Positions 7,124-15,762 of a stretch of DNA of 64,000 bases are shown here, piece by piece. The stretch lies in assembly GCA_015655125.1 (NCBI GenBank), contig JAATFP010000049.1, forward strand, positions 1 through 64,000, given 5' to 3'. This DNA comes from Chitinophagales bacterium. Its GTDB lineage: Bacteria > Bacteroidota > Bacteroidia > Chitinophagales > Chitinophagaceae. Positions within the stretch are counted from its first letter, which is position 1, and every line of letters starts with the position of its first letter. The notes under the pieces are model-generated. The model did not search any database and was not told the DNA's origin. It saw nothing but the letters and a program-made list of their open reading frames with translations. The translations under genes were made by a program, and so were the position numbers.

Positions 7124-8317
7124 ATGAGTCATCGTTCAGCAAATCTTCTTCATCCGGATCAGCACGGTTATTATGGTGATTTTGGCGGCGCATTCGTACC
7201 GGAAATGTTATATCCGAATGTGAGGGAGCTTCAGGAAAATTATCTCAAAATAACAGCAACAAAAAAGTTTCGCTCCGCATTTGAAAAATTACTCAAAGAT
7301 TATGTTGGCCGGCCCACACCATTGTTTTACGCCGAAAATTTAAGCCGGCAGTATCACACAAATATCTATCTTAAGCGTGAGGATCTTTGCCATACTGGTG
7401 CACATAAGATCAACAATACGATCGGGCAGGTTTTACTGGCCGAAGCGCTGGGAAAAACACGTATTATAGCCGAAACGGGTGCGGGGCAACATGGCGTTGC
7501 GACAGCAACAGTTTGCGCACTTAAAGGATTGGAGTGCGTAGTATATATGGGCGAAAAAGATATTGAACGGCAGGCTCCCAATGTGGCGCGCATGAAGATG
7601 CTTGGTGCAAAGGTGGTTCCGGCAAGAAGTGGCAGCAAAACGCTGAAAGATGCCACCAACGAGGCTATCAGGGATTGGATCAATCATGCCGCAGACACTT
7701 ATTATATCATCGGAAGCGTGGTGGGGCCTCACCCTTACCCGGATATGGTAGCACGGTTCCAAAGCGTAATCAGCAGGGAAATACAAAAGCAACTCAAAAA
7801 AATCACCGGAAATGAATTGCCGTCGTATGTCATCGCCTGCGTTGGCGGCGGAAGCAATGCGGCCGGTGCATTTTATCATTTCATAGAAGAAAAAAAAGTG
7901 AAGCTTGTGGCCGTAGAAGCTGCGGGACTCGGCATTAAAAGTGGCATGTCCGCCGCCACAACACAGCTCGGAACTACCGGCATTTTGCATGGAAGTAAAA
8001 GTTTGTTGATGCAAACAGCTGATGGCCAGGTGACCGAGCCACACAGCATTTCGGCGGGACTTGATTATCCCGGTATCGGACCCTTGCACGCTAACTTATA
8101 TACCAGTAAACGTGCGGAATTTTTGAGTGCTACGGATGGAGAAGCATTGGCAGCGGCTTTCAATCTTTCAAAAAAAGAGGGTATTATCCCCGCGTTGGAA
8201 TCTGCACATGCACTTGCGGTACTGAATAACAAGAAGTTCAGGAAAAGCGATGTGGTAGTTATTTGCCTGAGTGGTCGTGGCGATAAAGATCTTGCAACTT
8301 ACATGGATAATTTGTAA
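7124..8317 (+). CDS. trpB: Tryptophan synthase beta subunit
   Basis: This 397-residue PLP enzyme condenses indole with serine. Hallmarks are the N-terminal YGDFGGAFVPEML, the PLP-lysine segment GAHKINNT, the substrate loop ETGAGQHGVATA and the phosphate-binding glycine loop CVGGGSNAAGAF. The track starts at a GTG at 7103, but the ATG at 7124 (MSHRSANLL) is preferred because it gives the usual family N-terminus. Residues ETGAGQHG indicate a TrpB1-type protein that works with TrpA. The gap to trpA is unusually long for this operon (177 nt) and contains a dispersed palindromic repeat. Confidence 0.97.
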   Translation: MSHRSANLLHPDQHGYYGDFGGAFVPEMLYPNVRELQENYLKITATKKFRSAFEKLLKDYVGRPTPLFYAENLSRQYHTNIYLKREDLCHTGAHKINNTIGQVLLAEALGKTRIIAETGAGQHGVATATVCALKGLECVVYMGEKDIERQAPNVARMKMLGAKVVPARSGSKTLKDATNEAIRDWINHAADTYYIIGSVVGPHPYPDMVARFQSVISREIQKQLKKITGNELPSYVIACVGGGSNAAGAFYHFIEEKKVKLVAVEAAGLGIKSGMSAATTQLGTTGILHGSKSLLMQTADGQVTEPHSISAGLDYPGIGPLHANLYTSKRAEFLSATDGEALAAAFNLSKKEGIIPALESAHALAVLNNKKFRKSDVVVICLSGRGDKDLATYMDNL

Positions 8318-8333
8318 CATGCCGACGGGTAAA

Positions 8334-8437
8334 ATATGTTTCGAGAAGCTCAACATGACTGGGAAACAAGCGCGACATGATAAAAATCTGTCAGTCTGAG
8401 CCTGTCGAAGACGGTTTGGGTTTGCAGAGGAAATTTC
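8334..8437 (+). repeat. Dispersed palindromic repeat, copy 1 (between trpB and trpA)
   Basis: This segment has TGTTTCGAGAAGCTCAACATG on the left and CTGTCAGTCTGAGCCTGTCG with AAGACGGTTTG on the right, both halves of the family described at 45170-45318 in reverse orientation, with extra bases between the halves. It is the only copy inside an operon. It could fold in the mRNA and affect trpA expression, but the sequence does not show that. Confidence 0.8.
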
Positions 8438-8494
8438 AAAACCTGGCAGCAAACATGTTGAAATTTAAACGCATACTTAATTTTAAATTTAAAG

Positions 8495-9292
8495 ATGAAC
8501 AAGCTTGATCAGTTGTTTAAGAATAAAAAAGAACCGGTGCTGAACGTATATTACACAGCGGGCTTTCCGGAATTGGAAAGTACAACTGAAGTTGCGTTGT
8601 CGTTGCAGAAGCATGGCGCCGATATCATAGAGATCGGAATCCCGTACAGTGATCCCATCGCCGATGGCCCGGTAATACAGCAAAGTAATATGCAGGCGAT
8701 TGCTAACGGGATCTCTATTGCGAAGATATTTGAACAACTCGAATCCGTGAAGTCACAGTTAACCGTTCCGGTCGTATTGATGGGATATCTTAATCCTGTG
8801 TTGCAATTCGGAATGGAGAGATTTTGTGCGGCAGCAGCACGTGCCGGCATTTCCGGTGTGATCCTGCCCGATCTGCCGATGTATGAATATGAAAAATTTT
8901 ATGAAAAAATATTCCGGGAATACAAGCTTCATTTGATCTTTCTCGTCACGCCTGAAACAGGTATCGGGCGAATTGAAAAGGCAGATAAGTTGTCCGGTGG
9001 ATTTTTGTATGCCGTCTCTTCGTCGGCTACAACCGGCAACAACGCCGCCATGAACGGCCAGGAAGTTTATTTTAAAAAACTACAGCAACTTCGTTTGAAA
9101 AATTCTTTTTTGATCGGCTTTGGTGTACGCGATAAAGCAACTTTCGACCTGGCGGGTAAATATGCGGCCGGCGCCATCATAGGAACAGCGTATATAAAAG
9201 CTTTGCAATCTTTGAAGAACATTGATCAGGCGACCGCTGAATTTCTGCAATCCATAAGACCGGCACACATTATAAAGCCTGTTAATATTTAA
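8495..9292 (+). CDS. trpA: Tryptophan synthase alpha subunit
   Basis: A 265-residue (beta/alpha)8 enzyme that cleaves indole-3-glycerol phosphate to indole, channelled to TrpB. The catalytic Glu is in IIEIGIPYSDPIADGP and the catalytic Asp in VILPDLPMYE; the phosphate-binding loop is FGVRDKAT followed by GAIIGTAYIKAL. The length is normal. It is the last gene of the trp operon, 177 nt after trpB. No clear intrinsic terminator is visible before the next gene, which starts 55 nt downstream, so read-through into the thioredoxin-like gene is possible. Confidence 0.96.
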   Translation: MNKLDQLFKNKKEPVLNVYYTAGFPELESTTEVALSLQKHGADIIEIGIPYSDPIADGPVIQQSNMQAIANGISIAKIFEQLESVKSQLTVPVVLMGYLNPVLQFGMERFCAAAARAGISGVILPDLPMYEYEKFYEKIFREYKLHLIFLVTPETGIGRIEKADKLSGGFLYAVSSSATTGNNAAMNGQEVYFKKLQQLRLKNSFLIGFGVRDKATFDLAGKYAAGAIIGTAYIKALQSLKNIDQATAEFLQSIRPAHIIKPVNI

Positions 9293-9347
9293 AAAGTCCG
9301 TTCAAAACCGGGGAAAGAATTTTAAATTGCATATTCAAAAATTACCA

Positions 9348-10463
9348 ATGAAAAAATGTCTATTGTTGTTTTTCATCGTTCCTGCTATAGGGTTTGCTCA
9401 GGTTAAAAAGAACACTGCGGTTTCAAAAAAGAACCTGGTGGCCAAGAAAGTTGTTGCAGCACCCAAGCCTGAAGAACAAAAGCCCGCAGATGGATTTTTG
9501 ATCAAAGGAACGGTGACGGGTTACCCGGATGGAACAGCAGTAAATTTGTATAATGGAAACAATGGCACGCCGGAAGGAAGCGCTTCGCTTGTAAAAGGGA
9601 AATTCAGTTTTACCGGTAAAGCGTTGACGCCCGATTTTAAGGTGATCGCTTTTAACAACGTCGCGCCGTACATAACTTTGTTCATCGATAACAGCCTTGT
9701 AACCATTACTGCAAAAAAAGATTCAATTGGAAATGCGGTGGTGAAAGGTTCGCCGTCCCACAACGATTTTATGGAGTTTACAAAGATCATCAAGCCATAT
9801 GAACAGTTGTTTACAGGCGAGGGCGCGGGTGATTCCGTTACAAGAAGCACGGCTTCCACGCTGTTGGGTGATTTTATAGACAAGCATCCGCAGTCCTATA
9901 TTACGCCGCTTGCTGTTTTCAGAAACTACCAGGTGACGATGGATGCAGGATTGATGGAGAAACAATACAACCAGCTTCCTGTTGCCACACAAAAAACAGC
10001 GGTGGGGGATTACATTGCAAAGCAGTTCGCTGACAGCAAGAAAAATCCGATCGGGAAACCGCTTGCAGAGTTCTCCCAGGCTGATACTTCCGGAAACCAG
10101 GTGGCACTCTCTTCATTGAAGGGAAAGTATGTGTTAATTGATTTCTGGGCAAGTTGGTGCAGACCCTGCCGTGCAGAAAATCCGAACGTAGTAAATGTTT
10201 TTAACCAATACAAGGACAGGAATTTTACCGTTTTGGGGGTATCATTGGATCAGGCTAAACCGGCCTGGATCGATGCCATTAAAATGGACGGACTCACCTG
10301 GACGCATGTGAGCGATCTGCAGGGATGGGGAAATGCTGTTGCGAAGCAATTCGAGATTTTCAGCATTCCACAGAATTTCCTGCTTGATCCGCAGGGGAAC
10401 GTGATCGCTAAGAACCTTCGTGGACCCGCGCTCGGGAGCAAACTGGCTTCTTTGATAAAGTAG
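9348..10463 (+). CDS. TlpA/ResA-like thiol-disulfide protein with DUF4369-type N-terminal domain
   Basis: This 371-residue exported protein has a signal peptide (MKKCLLLFFIVPAIGFAQ). A Lys/Ala-rich linker follows, then a beta-rich domain at about residues 45-140 resembling the DUF4369 domain that precedes thioredoxin folds in many Bacteroidota proteins. The C-terminal third is an AhpC/TSA-thioredoxin domain: VLIDFWASWC with the redox pair CRPC (C271, C274), then GVSLDQAKPAW and the cis-Pro segment FSIPQNFLLD. It probably acts as a periplasmic thiol reductase or oxidase. The track start at 9327 is a TTG; ATG 9348 places the signal peptide correctly. It is convergent with pdxJ, with only 5 nt between stop codons. 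Confidence 0.85.
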   Translation: MKKCLLLFFIVPAIGFAQVKKNTAVSKKNLVAKKVVAAPKPEEQKPADGFLIKGTVTGYPDGTAVNLYNGNNGTPEGSASLVKGKFSFTGKALTPDFKVIAFNNVAPYITLFIDNSLVTITAKKDSIGNAVVKGSPSHNDFMEFTKIIKPYEQLFTGEGAGDSVTRSTASTLLGDFIDKHPQSYITPLAVFRNYQVTMDAGLMEKQYNQLPVATQKTAVGDYIAKQFADSKKNPIGKPLAEFSQADTSGNQVALSSLKGKYVLIDFWASWCRPCRAENPNVVNVFNQYKDRNFTVLGVSLDQAKPAWIDAIKMDGLTWTHVSDLQGWGNAVAKQFEIFSIPQNFLLDPQGNVIAKNLRGPALGSKLASLIK

Positions 10464-10468
10464 TTTTT

Positions 10469-11194
10469 TTATTTATTAACCAGTTGGCGCTTGTATAACT
10501 GAACAGTATTCTCAAGGCCCAGATAAATGGCATCACATATCAGTGCATGTCCAATGGAAACTTCCAGCAGCCCGGGAACATGTTGCGCAAAATACCGGAG
10601 ATTGTTCAGGTCAAGATCATGCCCCGCATTGATACCAAGGCCCAGTTCTTTTGCTTTTTGAGCCGCCGCAACGTATGGAGCGATGGCTTTTTCTTTGTCG
10701 CCTTTCGCATATCCGGCTGCATAACCTTCTGTATATAATTCAATCCTGTCTGTGCCGGTTTTTGCCGCGCCTTCCACCATTTTTATATCCGGATCCACGA
10801 AAATGGAAACACGGATATCTGCATCCTGAAAGCGTTTGATCATCGTTGCCAGGTAATCTCTGTGAGTAATCGTATCCCAACCGTGATTGCTGGTGATTTG
10901 TCCCAATGCATCGGGTACCAACGTTACCTGGGAAGGTTTATTATCCAGCACAAGTTTGACGAATTTATCTTCGGTGCAATTACCTTCAATATTGAATTCA
11001 GTGGTCAATATCTTTTTAAGGTCAAACACGTCGTTGTAACGGATATGCCTTTCGTCGGGGCGGGGATGCACGGTTATTCCATCGGCTCCGAAACGCTCGA
11101 TATCCAGGGCCGATTTTATAATATCAGGATTGTTGTGTCCGCGTGAATTGCGGAGGGTGGCGAGTTTGTTGATGTTAACGGAAAGTTTCGTCAT
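10469..11194 (-). CDS. pdxJ: Pyridoxine 5'-phosphate synthase
   Basis: This 241-residue TIM-barrel enzyme condenses 1-deoxyxylulose 5-phosphate with 3-amino-2-oxopropyl phosphate to make pyridoxine 5'-phosphate, so the organism appears to use the DXP-dependent vitamin B6 route. The signatures are [16 protein letters not shown] at the N-terminus, [16 protein letters not shown] with the catalytic His, [28 protein letters not shown] and VSIGHALI. The length is normal. It is a single gene, not obviously in an operon with its neighbours. Confidence 0.96.
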   Translation of the reverse strand: MTKLSVNINKLATLRNSRGHNNPDIIKSALDIERFGADGITVHPRPDERHIRYNDVFDLKKILTTEFNIEGNCTEDKFVKLVLDNKPSQVTLVPDALGQITSNHGWDTITHRDYLATMIKRFQDADIRVSIFVDPDIKMVEGAAKTGTDRIELYTEGYAAGYAKGDKEKAIAPYVAAAQKAKELGLGINAGHDLDLNNLRYFAQHVPGLLEVSIGHALICDAIYLGLENTVQLYKRQLVNK

Positions 11195-11272
11195 TTGAAC
11201 ATGCTTTGTGCAAAGTTAGGGTTTAGCGGAGGTAAGCGCTTAAGGTTTAAGGTTAGGGAGTTTTTATCATTC

Positions 11273-11305
11273 AAAAAAAGCCCGTCAATTACGACAGGCT
11301 TTCCA
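11273..11305 (-). terminator. Terminator of the pyrophosphatase gene
   Basis: Read on the minus strand, AAGCCTGTC pairs with GACGGGCTT (one G-U wobble) around a 6-nt loop and runs into seven T residues. On the plus strand the wobble becomes an A-C mismatch, so the element favours the minus strand. It lies 25 nt past the hppA stop codon. Confidence 0.75.
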
Positions 11306-11329
11306 ATTAATTCATCTTCGGTATTTGAA

Positions 11330-14107
11330 TTACTTTTTGGTCACGCGAACATCAATTCTTCTGTTTTGTGCTTTGCAATCAGGAGAATCATTTGCTTCGC
11401 AAACAGGATGATCCTGACCATAACCTTCAGCGCTGATGCGGTTTTCGGCAATACCTAATTTTACAAGTTCCGCTTTAGCAACATCAGCTCTTTGCTGGGA
11501 AAGTGTGAGGTTTTGTTTTGCATCGCCCGTGTTATCCGTGTAGCCACCCAGTTTCAATTCTGTAGCCGGATATGCTTTCAAAATAGCGGCAAGATTTTTT
11601 AACTGATCCTGCGAAGATGCTTTCAGCACCGTTTTACCGGTTTCAAAATACAACCGATCCATAGTGAACCATGTTGTTTTATCAATTGCTTTGCTGTTAT
11701 CTTTTACAAAATCAACGAGCCTGGTTTCGAACCCATTTCCCGCAACGTTCAGTTCTGTTCCGTCAGCAAGTTTCAACACGCCCATTGCACCAAGATCGTA
11801 AACAAAGTCACCATCAGCGTTTACTTTACCTGCCGGAATGTTTGCATCAGATGTTTTGGTAACATTTGATGTATCAGTAGTCGTAATGGTGGTTGGTGTT
11901 ATTGATGCATCTGTAATGCCCTGCATTTTCATCATAGTAGCGATCTGTGCTTTTCTGTTTGCTTCGATCTTATCGTGATGCAGTTTTGCCAGTGTTGGCG
12001 CAATAACCAGTGACACGATACTCATTAATTTTATAAGGATGTTCATTGAAGGCCCGGAAGTATCTTTGAAAGGGTCACCTACCGTATCACCTGTAACGGA
12101 TGCTTTATGTGGTTCTGATTTTTTGTAATGTGTTTCTCCATTGATCTCAACACCTTTTTCGAAAGATTTTTTGGCGTTGTCCCATGCACCACCTGCATTA
12201 TTTTGGAAAATACCCATCAACACACCTGAAACTGTTGCACCTGCAAGAAAACCGCCCAGCACTTCAGGGCCAAATATGAAGCCGATGATAATCGGGGTGA
12301 GGATCGCGATTGCGCCTGGTAACATCATTTTTTTCAAAGATGCTTCAGTAGAGATCGCCACACATTTATCGTATTCAGGTTTGCCCGTACCTTCCATTAT
12401 ACCAGGAATGGTACGGAACTGGCGGCGGACTTCTTCCACCATCGCCATTGCTGCTTCACCCACCGCTTTGATGGCGAGTGAAGAGAAGATGAAGGGAATC
12501 ATTCCACCCACGAATAAACCGGCCAATACATCTGCATGATAGATGTCGATGCCATCGATTTTTGCAATACCAACAAAAGCGGCAAACAGCGCCAGTGCCG
12601 TGAGCGCTGCAGATGCGATCGCAAAACCTTTTCCGCTTGCTGCGGTTGTGTTGCCAACAGCATCGAGGATATCGGTTTTTTCACGAACGTCGGCCGGAAG
12701 CTCGCTCATTTCCGCAATACCACCAGCATTGTACGCGATCGGGCCAAAGGCATCGATAGCAAGCTGCATAGCAGTGGTGGCCATCATACCGGCTGCAGCG
12801 ATCGCCACACCGTACAGGCCCGCGCAAGCGTAAGAACCATAGATACCACCAGCCAGAACGAGAATAGGAAGCAAGGTACTTTCCATACCTACCGCCAGAC
12901 CACCGATGATGTTGGTAGCGTGACCGGTAGCCGACTGGCGGATGATGCTCATTACCGGGCGTTTGCCCATGGCTGTGTAATATTCTGTGATGATGCTCAT
13001 CAAAGCGCCTACAACAAGACCCACGGCGATGGCACCGAATACACCGTTTTTGGTGAAGTCGTGACCGCGAAGCGTCATGTTTTCAGGCAATAAATATTGA
13101 ACAAGGAAATAAGCCGCAACAGCAGTCAGGATCATAGATCCCCAGTTACCCATGTTAAGTGCATTCTGCACTTTATGTGTACTCAAACCTGCGCTTTCGC
13201 TGATGCGAACGAACCAGGTTCCAACAATAGACAAAAGAATACCAACACCTGCGATGATCATCGGCAACAGGATAGGCGAGAAGCCCATGAAACCGTCTGC
13301 CAGTGCGCCACCAGTGGCATCTGTGACTTCGTGCCCGAGAACGATCGTAGCGAGAACGGTTGCAACATAAGAACCGAACAGATCGGCACCCATACCGGCA
13401 ACGTCACCTACGTTATCGCCCACGTTATCTGCAATGGTAGCAGGATTCCGAGGATCATCTTCCGGGATGCCGGCTTCAACTTTACCAACAAGATCGGCAC
13501 CTACGTCGGCAGCTTTTGTGTAGATACCGCCACCAACACGTGCGAAGAGCGCGATAGATTCTGCACCTAACGAGAAGCCCGTTAATATTTCAATCGCTTT
13601 ACCCACCGCTTCGGACGTGGCCAAAGCTTCAGGAGCGAATATGTGCAATAATAAAATGAAAAGGCCGCCGAGCCCCAGTACGGCCAGGCCCGCCACGCCC
13701 ATACCCATTACGCTGCCGCCCGTAAAAGAAACGGAGAGCGCTTTGCTGAGACTTGTACGTGCAGCTTGTGCGGTGCGAACATTGGCTTTTGTAGCTATCT
13801 TCATACCAATAAAACCTGCAAGTGCACTAAAGAAGGCTCCTAATATAAATGCAACGGCGATGCTCCAATGGCTGTTTTCATTGGTGTAACCCATTACACC
13901 CAATAACAATGCTGCAACCACCACAAAATATCCCAGGATCTTATATTCGGCCTTCAGGAATGCCATCGCTCCCTCAGCAATGTAAGTGCTGATTTCTTTC
14001 ATGCGTGCATTTCCCGCATCCTGTTTAGAAACCCACGCATATTTCATAAATGTGTACAACAGGCCCACAACGCCCATTGCCGGAATTACGTAAATCAATT
14101 TGTCCAT
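11330..14107 (-). CDS. hppA: Membrane-bound ion-pumping pyrophosphatase fused to a C-terminal OmpA-like domain
   Basis: A 925-residue protein from the preferred start at 14107 ([12 protein letters not shown]). Residues 1 to about 700 form a multi-spanning membrane pyrophosphatase, which uses pyrophosphate hydrolysis to pump H+ or Na+. The PPi-binding motif [11 protein letters not shown] is at 201-211, followed by [19 protein letters not shown], and later [11 protein letters not shown], where Ala in the GNTTA position is typical of K+-dependent enzymes. Ion specificity cannot be decided here. After the last membrane helix ([16 protein letters not shown]) comes a linker of about 110 residues, then an OmpA-like domain at about 816-925 that retains the peptidoglycan-contact Asp (D858, YTDNTG) and Arg (R873, LSQQRA). 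Ordinary enzymes of this family end near residue 670-770. Since the family's C-terminus faces the periplasm, the fusion could anchor the pump to the cell wall. Confidence 0.93.
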   Translation of the reverse strand: MDKLIYVIPAMGVVGLLYTFMKYAWVSKQDAGNARMKEISTYIAEGAMAFLKAEYKILGYFVVVAALLLGVMGYTNENSHWSIAVAFILGAFFSALAGFIGMKIATKANVRTAQAARTSLSKALSVSFTGGSVMGMGVAGLAVLGLGGLFILLLHIFAPEALATSEAVGKAIEILTGFSLGAESIALFARVGGGIYTKAADVGADLVGKVEAGIPEDDPRNPATIADNVGDNVGDVAGMGADLFGSYVATVLATIVLGHEVTDATGGALADGFMGFSPILLPMIIAGVGILLSIVGTWFVRISESAGLSTHKVQNALNMGNWGSMILTAVAAYFLVQYLLPENMTLRGHDFTKNGVFGAIAVGLVVGALMSIITEYYTAMGKRPVMSIIRQSATGHATNIIGGLAVGMESTLLPILVLAGGIYGSYACAGLYGVAIAAAGMMATTAMQLAIDAFGPIAYNAGGIAEMSELPADVREKTDILDAVGNTTAASGKGFAIASAALTALALFAAFVGIAKIDGIDIYHADVLAGLFVGGMIPFIFSSLAIKAVGEAAMAMVEEVRRQFRTIPGIMEGTGKPEYDKCVAISTEASLKKMMLPGAIAILTPIIIGFIFGPEVLGGFLAGATVSGVLMGIFQNNAGGAWDNAKKSFEKGVEINGETHYKKSEPHKASVTGDTVGDPFKDTSGPSMNILIKLMSIVSLVIAPTLAKLHHDKIEANRKAQIATMMKMQGITDASITPTTITTTDTSNVTKTSDANIPAGKVNADGDFVYDLGAMGVLKLADGTELNVAGNGFETRLVDFVKDNSKAIDKTTWFTMDRLYFETGKTVLKASSQDQLKNLAAILKAYPATELKLGGYTDNTGDAKQNLTLSQQRADVAKAELVKLGIAENRISAEGYGQDHPVCEANDSPDCKAQNRRIDVRVTKK

Positions 14108-14132
14108 ATAAGTAGTTGTGTTTTTTGGACGG

Positions 14133-14140
14133 CAAAAATA
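14133..14140 (-). promoter_or_regulatory. -7 box candidate for hppA
   Basis: On the minus strand TATTTTTG (14140 to 14133) fits TAnnTTTG, 26 nt before the preferred hppA start. This supports the start at 14107 over the track's 14176 start, which lies upstream of the box. No well-placed -33 TTG was found. Confidence 0.45.
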
Positions 14141-14417
14141 GGGGAAAAGCGCCACAAATGGTCGAAAGGATAGCAAAATTAGCTGCTTAATGCTCTTAGT
14201 AGAATTTTTTTCCGAAAAACACCAGCTGGGTTTGGAAAGTTTAGTATGTAGGCAGTATAAGCGATTATTACATATTGCAATTTTCTAAACCCTTAACCCC
14301 ACACTTTCTAAACTGTTAACATCTTTGTAAAACTGCCGGTTTTTATCATCCCATATTGCAATTTAATTCAGTTGTCAGTTAGCTTTAATAAAAATTAATT
14401 TTCTAAACATTTTCATC
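14141..14417. other. Intergenic region upstream of hppA and the small repeat protein
   Basis: An AT-rich divergent intergenic region. Apart from the hppA -7 candidate I see no conserved motif, RNA structure or coding potential beyond very short frames. Confidence 0.4.
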
Positions 14418-14717
14418 ATGAAAAAAATCCTCATCGCTGTTGCTTTGTTCGTGGGCATCGCGGTAACAAATGCGCAGACACCTGCACAAACAAAAGTTGC
14501 TTCTGCAAAGACTACCACAGCTGCGGTTAAGCCCACTGTGGCTAAAACAACTGCAACAACTGCTTCAAAAGCACACCCGGTAAAATCGGATGGTACTCCG
14601 GACATGCGGTACAAAGCAAACAAAACAACCGAAAAAACAAAACCTGCCGGCCCATTGAAAAAAGACGGAACAGCTGATATGAGGTACAAAGCGAATAAAA
14701 AGGCAGCTAAGAATTAA
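14418..14717 (+). CDS. Small secreted Ala/Lys/Thr-rich protein with a repeated DGTxDMRYKANK motif
   Basis: A 99-residue protein with a signal peptide (MKKILIAVALFVGIAVTNAQ). A low-complexity Ala/Thr/Lys region (residues about 20-55) is followed by two near copies of a short motif: KSDGTPDMRYKANK and KKDGTADMRYKANK, separated by TTEKTKPAGPL. The mature protein is strongly basic. I recognise no named domain. The duplicated motif suggests a selected binding element, perhaps for an anionic partner such as the cell wall, LPS or a nucleic acid, but this is inference. It ends 24 nt before the left edge of a bidirectional terminator. Confidence 0.7.
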   Translation: MKKILIAVALFVGIAVTNAQTPAQTKVASAKTTTAAVKPTVAKTTATTASKAHPVKSDGTPDMRYKANKTTEKTKPAGPLKKDGTADMRYKANKKAAKN

Positions 14718-14734
14718 GAATTATAAATTATGAA

Positions 14735-14780
14735 TTCAATAAAAAAGAGCAAACCCACAGGTTTGCTCTTTTTTATTGAA
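14735..14780. terminator. Bidirectional terminator, 21-bp perfect inverted repeat
   Basis: TTCAATAAAAAAGAGCAAACC (14735-14755) is exactly complementary to 14760-14780 around a CACA loop. It provides A-tract/T-tract flanks on both strands and therefore terminates the small repeat protein gene (+) and the convergent secreted-protein gene (-). Confidence 0.9.
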
Positions 14781-14796
14781 CCGATCTTATTCCTAA

Positions 14797-15702
14797 TTAT
14801 CTCACGATCACAGTATCAAAAATTTTCTTCCTGTCTTTGCTTTCCCATCTGAACCGTGTTATGTAACCCTTTGCTGTGGAGGTTTTGAGCCGGAAAGGAA
14901 TTTTTATTACATAATTTACAATGCTGCTCTCCATAGAGCCACCAACTTTTTTGAGAAGCTTATCAGCAGTTTTTATATTGTTTAATTTGTCATCATATAC
15001 CCAGAATGTTTCTGTTCCTGCAAGCACGTCGTCCATACTCGTTCCTTCTATACCGGGAATGTCGAGGCTCACGTAAGCCATCTTCGGATTAACCCGGATG
15101 CTGGTATCAACCGTAACATCCACATTTTTTATCTTTAGCATATTTGATGCCGCAATAGATCCATCCGATGTTTTTACAACGGTGGCTATTTTTGAAACCT
15201 GCAAAATTTCTCCGGGTTTTGAAATGGTTACAGGAAATTCAAGTTTCAATTGATTCTTACTTTTCAGATCGAAAAAACGAACCAGGATATTTACCGATGG
15301 TTCGGCTTTGATAACGTCGCTGCGAAGGCCCACTTTTACAATTACCTCCTTAAACGCCGCAGCGGCGAAGCCTTTGCCTTCGTTTGCCGAAAAAATATTG
15401 GGGGTTTTTGACAGCACCGCCCCGCGTGATGACAACATTGTTACCTCCGCGCCGGCAAAATAATTACCTCCTGTTGCCGCGAAGCCAGATGGCAATTGAA
15501 GTTTAATCTCTATTTCCTTGTTCAGCGGTACATGATCGCTCAACAATACCGAGCCATCTACATTTATGTCGATATTCTTTGCCCAGATTCCTTCATTAAA
15601 ATAACGGGTGCCCGTAAATGGAAGAATGCCGTTTTGCTGCGCATTCGTTTGAAAAGCAAGTGAAAATGCGGTTGTAAAAAACAGGAGCAATTTTTTGTGC
15701 AT
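14797..15702 (-). CDS. Secreted protein of unknown function
   Basis: A 301-residue protein with a signal peptide (MHKKLLLFFTTAFSLAFQTNAQ). The mature part is predicted to be all-beta from its alternating pattern (EIEIKLQLPSGF, VNILVRFFDLK). No catalytic motif or named domain is recognised. It lies 60 nt downstream of another secreted unknown on the same strand, so the two may be co-transcribed. The location is probably the periplasm or outer surface. No function is claimed. Confidence 0.6.
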   Translation of the reverse strand: MHKKLLLFFTTAFSLAFQTNAQQNGILPFTGTRYFNEGIWAKNIDINVDGSVLLSDHVPLNKEIEIKLQLPSGFAATGGNYFAGAEVTMLSSRGAVLSKTPNIFSANEGKGFAAAAFKEVIVKVGLRSDVIKAEPSVNILVRFFDLKSKNQLKLEFPVTISKPGEILQVSKIATVVKTSDGSIAASNMLKIKNVDVTVDTSIRVNPKMAYVSLDIPGIEGTSMDDVLAGTETFWVYDDKLNNIKTADKLLKKVGGSMESSIVNYVIKIPFRLKTSTAKGYITRFRWESKDRKKIFDTVIVR

Positions 15703-15762
15703 AGGAATGATTTTTCTAAAGATAAAGCATTATCGGAAAAATGCTGTTATGATCCATTAAAA

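Noticed and set aside
7433-8089. 218-residue minus-strand ORF in trpB
   Set aside because: Antisense shadow of trpB.
12536-13570. Two plus-strand ORFs of 185 and 157 residues inside hppA
   Set aside because: They lie in the antisense frame of a strongly conserved membrane pyrophosphatase; the sequences are rich in Thr/Arg/Cys noise.
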